Shown here piece after piece: positions 57,225-64,000 of a DNA stretch of 64,000 nucleotides. Below the pieces are notes generated by a model. That model was not told the DNA's origin. It did no database searches and saw only the letters and a program-made list of their open reading frames with translations. Location of the stretch: contig OX352761.1 of the NCBI GenBank assembly GCA_947095585.1, positions 107,495,890 to 107,559,889 of the forward strand. The letters are read 5' to 3'. Source of the stretch: Nephrocerus scutellatus (taxonomy: Eukaryota > Arthropoda > Insecta > Diptera > Pipunculidae). The translations under genes were made by a program, and so were the position numbers. The stretch's first letter is position 1. Each line of letters opens with the position of its first letter.

Positions 57225-57655
57225 AGAAAGTAAACATTTTTGGTCATTCGTGAAACGAATTAAAAATACTGCCTCGTCTTCAATTCCAACGCTTATTCAC
57301 AATGACGTTCCAACTGTCAGCTCTATAGACAAGGCCAATCTGCTTGCTTCACATTTCGCAGCTAGCTCAACGCTGCCACATAGCCCGTTGTCGCCGCCTG
57401 TACTTGAAAGAGTTGAATCCTCTATGGGACAGATTTACTTTCGTACTCGTCAAGTGGCTAGAGTATTAAATGATCTCAACATTCATAAATCTGCTGGGCC
57501 TGATGGCATTCCCGCTTTAGTTTTGAAGAGGTGTTCTTCAACGTTGGCATTACCACTGCGCAGACTTTTCAATTTTTCTTATTCTTCTGGAGTCGTCCCA
57601 AGGAATTGGAAAACAGCCTTTATCCAGCCTGTTCCTAAAAAAGGCGAAAAGAGCA
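57225..57655 (+). repeat. LINE A pre-RT and RT start fragment
   Basis: Plus strand, open for most of 57250-57640. KRIKNTASSSIPTLIHNDVP, IDKANLLASHFAASSTLPHS, GQIYFRTRQVARVLNDLNIH, KSAGPDGIPALVLKRCSSTL and LPLRRLFNFSYSSGVVPRNW, then KTAFIQPVPKKG. It is well preserved and parallel to the copy at 61.94 kb, then ends abruptly. Confidence 0.88.
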
Positions 57656-57960
57656 TACGTTTCTTTATGTTCTTACTAATCATTGTTTTATACTTTTATT
57701 TTTTTGGAATAAATAATTGATTTAAAAAAATGTACTCAACGCAAATGTCGCCTGCTCTCCCCAACAAACACCCAACACACAACATACCTATAATGAAGTA
57801 ATACCACACGGCGTAGAAATGAATTGCAACATGACTTATTTCAAATTATGTACTCATCAGCACTCCTAGCGTCATAGCATCGCTCATACTCACATCATAA
57901 GTTCGAGTGTGCAAATAAATAAACTTTCATTACGTCCCACTTTCCAAAGAGGTTGATATA
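57656..57960. other. unassigned spacer
   Basis: No feature recognised; ends with ggttgatata before the Tc1 terminal repeat. Confidence 0.3.
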
Positions 57961-58339
57961 CACTGCGGCTCACTAGATATGCTTCCATATAATTTTGAGA
58001 GAGAAAATTGATATCTCTCCAGTTATATGTCAGGAAAGAAAAAACAAGTGATGGCAAAAGTTGGTGTAGTTTGAGGTTAATACAAAATCAAGTTTTAAAA
58101 AAATATTCGGAATAAGGTAAAGGTACATTAGCGACCTTTTTGCCAAACGAATCAGAATGGCATGCATTTAAATCGGTTCATAATATTAGAAGACCCTTAT
58201 AAATTATAAAAAGAAACTCGTTTTTTTTATGAAAAGTTATTTTTTTTACTGTAAATTCATACTCCAGATATAATTTTTAATAATGCGTAGATCCACCTTT
58301 CTTCAAGATAAACTAAAAAATTCGATCTTTAATTGAGTT

Positions 58340-59545
58340 ATACAATGAGGCTGAGGCCAAGTAATCGAGTGAAATCTCATTGCAGGCAAGTTTAACGGCA
58401 TCGATCAGGGCTCCTTGGATTGTTTACCACTACACTTTTCGTTTGAGTCCCAGACATTTTCTTTAATGTTAAGGTCTGATGAATACGGTGGCCATGGTAA
58501 AAGTTTAACATTTTCACTGGCAACAAACGCTTTAATAATGCGAGCGGTTCGTATAGGAGCGTTGTCGTGTTGAAATATCCATGAAAGTGGTTAAAGGAGA
58601 TTGTGGATTTTTGGGAAAGCTAATTCCGTGGGCGCCGTGGCTCAGTGGAAGTGAACATGGCAACTCTCGCCTCTCGCGAATGACGGACAAACGTTCCGAG
58701 AGTAATACAATAATAAAGTAATACTTGTAACGGAAAGCTTCTCAATTCGCCGTTCGGATCCGGCCTTAAATTGTAGGTCCCTTCCATTTGTGTCCAAAAA
58801 TGAACATGTGCAGCACAAATGGTCGCGAGAAGTTAGGCATTGGACCGCAATGGTCTGTCGCGCCGAATATTATTATTATTAATTCCGGCACCGCTTTGTA
58901 GCAATTTCCTGTCATTTTTGAACTTTGTAGTAAGTCGATGGTGCTGCCATAATAAGATATTGCGGCCCAAACCATTACGCCCCCTTATCTGCTATGATAG
59001 CGGTTCAAAAAGAGCTCATCTTTGCTTAGAGCGTGGAAGTAAAAGTTATACCTATCCGTTCCGTCTAAATTGTACTTCTTTTCGTCAAAAAGACTACTTT
59101 TTTCCAGTTATTCCAACTTGCTCCTTGCACATTCCATGTCATGTGGTCTTTCGCGAATTGTAAGCGTTAAGTGTAAGTAAGTAAGTGGTGGTTTTTTCTT
59201 CAGCTTTAGTCTCTTGAAGTGTTTTGCACTACGAATCACACGATGAATTAAAGTGTTTATCAATAAGGACATAACATAACATAAGTTTGGGCGCTTCAAA
59301 TGATCAAGAGGCTTCAGTTGCTGAGGTCTTATGACAGATCATAAAAAAAGTTAAAGGGTGCGTTTATATTAGAATACACAATTGTTATGTCCCTATTGAA
59401 AAACGCTTTACTTGCAGTAACACCAGCTGCTTCCCTAATTTTAGCTGTCGAAATAGCTGAATTGGAAGCTAGTCTGAGAATTTCTCGTTTTTCCGTTGCT
59501 ATAAGATCCGTGGAAACATTTTCATTATAATTTTTGCCCTACATT
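58340..59545 (-). pseudogene. Tc1-like transposase, broken by SINE and stops
   Basis: It cuts and pastes Tc1 elements at TA. From about 59545 (start region KMNENVSTDLIATEKREILR) the frame reaches the helix-turn-helix, then is disturbed by stops and a possible insertion at 59160-59400. It continues through the DEK/DNA/NIKEN catalytic blocks. A SINE at 58629-58879 splits it after the CYKAVPEL segment. Confidence 0.85.
58629..58879 (+). mobile_element. tRNA-derived SINE, copy 4, B box deleted
   Basis: Starts gtgggcgccgtggctcagtgg (A box present), then jumps at aacatggcaa to ctctcgcctctcgcgaatg. So about 70 bp, including the B box, are missing. The rest of the body, the 3' module and the (ATT)n tail are intact. 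A perfect 8-bp duplication taattccg flanks it (58621-58628 and 58880-58887), inside the Tc1 transposase. Confidence 0.92.
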
Positions 59546-59934
59546 TTCGGATCGGATTGATCCTGCAAGTGATACCACGCTTAGACAAGCCTTCCGAATG
59601 GTAAACACATCACATCTATTTTCTGATAATGTCAAATAATTTTTTTATCCATTCTTTCTTTATTTTTTTTTTTTATTTTTACGAAATTAACTTTTTAAAC
59701 AAACAACGATTGTACTATGAGTGCTTCTAATCTTATAAACCAATTTAAATGCATCCCATTGTGTGTGATTCAGTTAAAGTTCTCTTTATCTCTTCTCTTA
59801 AAATTTTGGAATTCACCATTGCATTCAACATGAACCAGTGTTTCTTTCGCCATTCTCTTCTTTGCTCTCAACGCCATTCTCCTACTTCTACTACTTCTCA
59901 AAATTGCCTGCTTCTAATCTAGTGAGCCGCAGTG

Positions 59935-61499
59935 TTTTTGTTTTTTTGGTGGAAATGTTTGAGGTTCGAGCGCAAGTAGCACAGCCACAATTTCCTACGA
60001 ATGATGATTGAGTATTTGCTGCACTATACGGTATAAGTTATAACGTATAGTAAACTCGTTATAGTTTATAGCAAGAAATATAATTATTTTGAAGAACATT
60101 TAAAATGATTTATGTTTATGTGATAAACATCGAAATACTTGGAAATAGAACACTCTGCACAACGATGGGAGAAGCTACGTACCGGAGGACAAGTACGAAC
60201 ATATTCCAGAATCCAAATAGACAGACATTTCCTTTGGAATGATGGCTGCTAAGAGTGTCAAGTGATGCGAAACGAAACAAACTGATCCTAATAATAAACA
60301 GCAAAGTTTCGAAATCTATTCAGAGCACTCCTCGACATCATCAGTATCAGCACTAACAACTGACGGATTTGGATTGGCTTATGTTATCCTAGCAATTAGT
60401 GTCAAATATAATAAAGCACACATGAAATTGTTTTACGTCTCTCATCCTAGTTGCACTTGTCCTAGACTTCCGACAGATGGTGAAGATGCTCCGTTTATGA
60501 GGTTGTCATGTGTGGTATACCCCCAGCCCCTTTTCAACGTTGGCGAATTACAGTCAATTTTGGTTCCTATCTTTATATCTTCCAATTTCTCCCACTATTC
60601 TTCAGGAACATTTTCACTGCTATTAACAAATTTTAATGATTACATTGCTTCGCTTAACAATTAAGTGGATTCGAGATTTTTTTATGCTATGATCGCTGCC
60701 ATAATGACACTCTCCCAAACCTTGTGAGAACCAGCTGTACCACCGTAGGCAGAAGTGCATCCATTACTCCATCCTCCCTTTATGTTTACATTTGAATGTA
60801 TTTTTAGTTGCTTATTATAGATGTCGTTTTAATTTCGTATCGCGACATAAAATTCAATTTCTTTTGCAAACAGGAAATGTTGTTACGAGTCGAGTACATT
60901 CAGCGTCAGTACGTTACAATTTGTACTTTCATTAGCATTTGACTGATTAACATTTCATTTTTGAAAAAACATACATATTTCATTTAAAATACCAATTAGC
61001 TAATGGCCTTATGTCAACTCATCTTGTGGTATTTGAAATTAATTAATTTTTGCTATTTAGAGAAGATGAATTATTAAAGCGTCCGAGTGAAAAGATTACA
61101 AAAGAATAAATAAAACTAGAACTAGAAATAGCCTATAATAATATCGTTATTGTTGGGAGAACAGTATATGCAAGGTGCAATATGATTTTGCAGTCTTGAA
61201 TCTCATAGAGACAAAGGTGTAAGTCTGTGTACATACGAGTACATAGGTAGTTAGGTAGAGTGGTGAACCGAACCGTGCTGCACTCACGAGCTCCTCAATA
61301 ACGCTAGAATGTACCATTTTGGTGCCACATGCTCGACAACCCTAACAATGGATATTTGAGTGCTTTAAATCCAAAGTGTAGCGTTCAGATACGAGATCAA
61401 CACGTTGATTCTGTTATCTGAGAGCTCTTTTCATGTTCACCCATTTATTTCTGTGATGAAAATTAAAAAAGAGATTTAGGTACGTCTAATTAGGTTAGG
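59935..61499. other. intronic sequence without recognised features
   Basis: About 1.6 kb with no transposon recognised. A plus-strand frame at 60374-60664 has 96 codons but no family resemblance. Possible regulatory sequence. Confidence 0.35.
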
Positions 61500-61818
61500 C
61501 TAGGTTAAGGTGGCTGTCATTGAAACCGACACACTTAGACCAGAAATAGTCAATTGGGATACCACTCCGATCTGGAAAAATTCCCTCCACCTACTCGATG
61601 AACTAATTCGAGCTTCGTATGAAGCGTAGGAGACTACCAATGTCAATGTTAAAGAGATCATTAGTGTTTTTGTAGAAGAAAGCTCCCATATGGAGTTTAC
61701 ATTTTTTGAAGAGAGGGCTGCACAAGTACAGAGAAGATGGACGTTGATCTCCTCCCCCTCCTTATCGATGCAGCTTCTGCAGAAGTCATTCGAGAAGACT
61801 CCAAGTCTTTCTGCATGC
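61500..61818 (-). repeat. LINE C-terminal Cys/His fragment
   Basis: Minus strand. RHAERLGVFSNDFCRSCIDK, EGEEINVHLLCTCAALSSK and NVNSIWELSSTKTLMIS match the family at 12276-12460, with a Cys-x2-Cys...His-x3-Cys-x-Cys pattern typical of I/Jockey-type LINE C-termini. It breaks at the SINE. Confidence 0.8.
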
Positions 61819-61937
61819 CTTAAATTGTAGGTCCCTTCCATTTGTGTCCAAAAATTAACATGTGCAGCACAAATGGTCGCGAGAAGTTAGGCCTTGGACC
61901 GCAATGGTCTGTCGCGCCAAATATTATTATTATTATA
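61819..61937 (+). mobile_element. tRNA-derived SINE, copy 5, 5'-truncated
   Basis: Only the 3' module is present: ccttaaattgtaggtccctt, acatgtgcagcacaaatgg, ttggaccgcaatggtctgtcgcgcc and an (ATT)n tail. It is nearly identical to copy 3 over about 110 bp. It links the RNase H-type LINE on the left to LINE A on the right; no target duplication could be identified. Confidence 0.88.
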
Positions 61938-63290
61938 AAAAGAATCAAAAATACAGCCTCTTTGTCGATTCCAACGCTTATTTATAATGACATTTTAGTT
62001 GTGAGCTCTAAGGACTAGGCTTATCTGTTTGCTGCGCAGCTAGCTCCACGCTTCCAGATTGTACATTGCTGCCGCCTGCACTTCCAAGTAATGAACACTC
62101 TATGGGACAGATTTACATTCGTACTCGTGCAGTTTCTAAAGTTTTAAACGATCTCAACACTCACACATCCGCTGGGCCAGATGGTATTTCCCCATTAGTT
62201 CTGAAGAGGTGTTCTTCCAAGATGGCATTACCATTGCATATGCTTTTCCATCTATCCTATTCTTCTGGACTCTTCCCGAGAAGTTGGAAAACAGCCTTTG
62301 TCCAGCCCATACCCGAAAAAGACGAGCCGTCGTCTCCTTCTTAAGAAATATCTTGAAACCAACGAAATCCTTAGTGACCGGCTGTATGGATTTCGTGGGC
62401 AACGTTCTACTGGTGATTTGATGGTATATATATCCCCGAGCAGTGGAACAGGTCTTTGCATCATACATGGAGTCGATGAAAAGCTGCTTCATTGGATTAG
62501 AAGTTATCTTTTGGACCTCTCAATTCAAGTTGTTTTGGTCGGTTTCAAGTCTAAAGTTCATTACTAAAATGCTGGCGTTCCACAGGGCTCTGTTTTGTAG
62601 CCGACACTCTTTCTCATTTTTATTAATGATCTCTTATATGTGACTTCTAATCCAATTCACTCTTTCGCTGATGACACCACTCTCAGCTTCTCATATAAAT
62701 TTGAGGTACGTCCCTCCACTTCTCATGGGGAACTCAAGCAACTACGTATGTTAAGCTCGTTAAGTTCTGACCTAGACAGCATAATAAAATGGGGAAAAAC
62801 AATCGAGTAGAATTTAACGCTTCTAAAACCCAATGCTGTCTCCTGTCGTCTTAGCGACTCCTAAATCCAATTGTCCATGAATGGCACTTGCATTAAGGAA
62901 ACTGAAAATCTCGCAATTCTCGGTATGTGTATTAACGACAAGCTTCGTCGGAATGACCGCAAAAAATGGTTTATGTTTAGGTTTTCTAGCCCGGTGCAAG
63001 AAATATTTCACTTCCTCTGGTCCAAGACTTTGTATCGCCCTAAACTTGAGGACAACTGTCATATCTGGTCTGTTGCGCCTAAGACTACCTTTCATCAACT
63101 AAAAAGAATACAAAACCGTTGCGTAGCAAAACCTTGCGAAATCAATAGATTCGCTTGTACACCGCAGGAACGTTTCCTGCTTGTCTCTATTTTATCGCTT
63201 CTTCCACCAGCGGTGCTCAAGAGAAATAGCCAGCTACATGCCATCTCTCCTTGAATTTAACCGCAATACCCGTGGTTCTAGAGTTATGCT
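61938..63290 (+). repeat. LINE A, longest plus-strand copy
   Basis: Plus strand. KRIKNTASLSIPTLIYNDI, GQIYIRTRAVSKVLNDLNTH, TSAGPDGISPLVLKRCSSKM and SYSSGLFPRSWKTAFVQPIP. A small deletion follows after PEKDEPSS, then LSDRLYGFRGQRSTGDLMVY, HWIRSYLLDLSIQVVLVGFK, NAGVPQGSVL, NPIHSFADDTTLSFSYKFEV (catalytic ADD kept) and the C-terminal LLVSILSLLPPAVLKRNSQL. It is disabled by stops. It ends only about 110 bp before homeobox exon 3. Confidence 0.88.
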
Positions 63291-63398
63291 GGAACAGAAA
63301 TGCATACATTGCTGTATATGTATATATAGATTACATATATTTTGTTCCATGTTTATTACGTACCTATCTTAATCGTTATTCTTTTCTTCTCGTTGCAG
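63291..63398 (+). other. NK7.1: 3' end of intron 2 with splice acceptor
   Basis: About 100 bp of short AT-rich sequence, ending in the pyrimidine tract ttattcttttcttctcgttgcag with AG at 63397-63398. Confidence 0.8.
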
Positions 63399-64000
63399 GT
63401 GAAAATTTGGTTTCAAAATCGCCGCACAAAATGGAAGAAACAAGACAACGTCACCAATACTGAGGCAGCTGATCTGAAGACCGTTACAACGGTGAAAAAT
63501 TCCGAATCTAAGGGTGGATCTGCTGGTGCTGCTGGTACAGAGCACAATTCAACAACAACTGCAATTCTAAGTGGGTTACCACATAAAAAATACCCACCAT
63601 CCGCATCGGAGAAGAATCGGCCAATTTCCACGGAACTAAGTGCGAAACTGTCGGCAAAGCATTCGACAAAAGTCAAAAATAAACAGAATTCGACAGCTGA
63701 GAAAAGTCAAAAAACCCACCACCCACCTCCAACTCCGCCAGTGGAACAACAAAACGGTGGTGAAAGACCGACGAAAGACCTTAGCGGTAGTCCGCCACAG
63801 CTATATAAGGAGGAACAACAACAAACACCTTCCAGTACAAAAGTCCCAATCGAAATGGATTTCGAAACGAAACTCTCTGTCTCAAAAATCTCAACGGCAA
63901 TGGTAACTCCAGCGTCGCCACCATTTTCTGTCCCAAAATCGAAATCACCGTTCTCTGCTCTGCTTTATAAAGCTAACAAGTCACAGGACGACTATGAGGA
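63399..64000 (+). CDS. NK7.1: NK7.1-like homeobox protein, coding exon 3 (homeodomain helix 3 and C-terminal region, open at window edge)
   Basis: Starts in phase 0 with VKIWFQNRRTKWKKQD, homeodomain residues 45-60. W48, F49, N51 and R53 are all present, and T54 fits NK-type specificity. This joins ETQ of exon 2 precisely, giving a complete 60-residue homeodomain. The next roughly 185 residues are Lys/Ser/Thr-rich, with PPPTPP and SPPQ runs and a KVPIEMDFETKLSVSKIS stretch, and stay open to the window end (602 bases, 200 codons plus two bases). No stop codon is reached, so the C-terminus lies outside. The plus-strand reading at 63413-63676 on the other strand is a shadow. Confidence 0.92.
   Translation, partial: MKIWFQNRRTKWKKQDNVTNTEAADLKTVTTVKNSESKGGSAGAAGTEHNSTTTAILSGLPHKKYPPSASEKNRPISTELSAKLSAKHSTKVKNKQNSTAEKSQKTHHPPPTPPVEQQNGGERPTKDLSGSPPQLYKEEQQQTPSSTKVPIEMDFETKLSVSKISTAMVTPASPPFSVPKSKSPFSALLYKANKSQDDYE

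Larger units (their letters stand above)
57961..59934 (-). mobile_element. Tc1-like (DD34E) element with nested SINE
   Basis: Perfect 18-bp terminal inverted repeats: cactgcggctcactagat at 57961-57978 and its reverse complement at 59917-59934. The left end has TA outside; the right outside is TT, probably mutated. Removing the SINE and its duplication leaves about 1.7 kb, the usual Tc1 size. Minus-strand transposase pieces: LASNSAISTAKIREAAGVTA near 59460, SLFDEKKYNLDGTDRY at the first catalytic Asp, KDELFLNRYHSR, VMVWAAISYYGSTID, FQHDNAPIRTARIIKAFV with the second Asp, and PPYSSDLNIKENVW with the final Glu. I count 34 residues between the last two. Confidence 0.9.

Noticed and set aside
60374..60664. 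96-codon plus-strand open frame
   Set aside because: No resemblance to a known family, no splice or promoter context, and ordinary composition for intronic DNA.

Overview
The window looks like the genome of a brachyceran fly, most probably a tephritid-type fruit fly. This rests on an insect-type NK homeodomain protein, very long AT-rich introns, and many dipteran transposons, including a DD41D 'rosa'-type mariner, a clade first described from Ceratitis rosa. The species assignment is inference. No bacterial features, rRNA, genuine tRNA or CRISPR array were seen.

One host gene can be supported. It is a plus-strand NK-family homeobox gene, best matched to Drosophila NK7.1, with three coding exons in the window: 4291-5620, 16627-17003 and 63399-64000 (open at the window edge). 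The exon phases agree (1 then 0), and both junctions have gt...ag. Intron 1 is about 11.0 kb. Intron 2 is about 46.4 kb and splits the homeodomain between residues 44 and 45. Exon 1 carries an EH1-like motif and a CtBP-type PLNLC motif, which points to a transcriptional repressor. A strong splice acceptor 41 bp before the ATG shows that at least one 5' exon lies further upstream.

Nearly everything else is intronic or upstream sequence filled with transposon relics. The main families are: a CR1/Jockey-group LINE ('LINE A'; 1-60, 5.7-6.6, 17.8-19.4, 22.5-22.8, 23.6-24.8, 57.2-57.65 and 61.9-63.3 kb); an RTE-clade LINE with an (ATG)n tail (2.4, 11.4, 14.0, 22.8, 25-26.9, 31.9, 38.5, 50.5-51.8, 54.5-55.4 and 56.7 kb); several other Jockey/R1/I-type LINE pieces; a tRNA-derived SINE in five copies; mariners of the DD34D, DD37D and DD41D types; a DD34E Tc1 element with 18-bp terminal repeats and a SINE inside it; a piggyBac relic; a foldback element; and a DUF4780-type retroelement gag relic.

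Tandem arrays lie at 8.45-9.26 kb (about 145-bp unit), 11.8-12.3 kb, 12.9-13.35 kb and 37.0-38.06 kb (about 122-bp unit). The stretches free of recognisable transposons (about 9.3-10.9, 13.4-14.0, 16.1-16.6, 20.5-22.4, 26.9-28.7, 34.4-35.6, 38.8-39.8, 42.3-44.2, 46.0-46.7, 48.2-49.8, 52.4-54.1 and 59.9-61.5 kb) are the best places to look for enhancers of the homeobox gene. No convincing new multi-gene system was found. The most original signals are the SINE family with verifiable target-site duplications, the foldback element, the two tandem-repeat families with dispersed copies, and the homeobox reading frame that runs on into a LINE.
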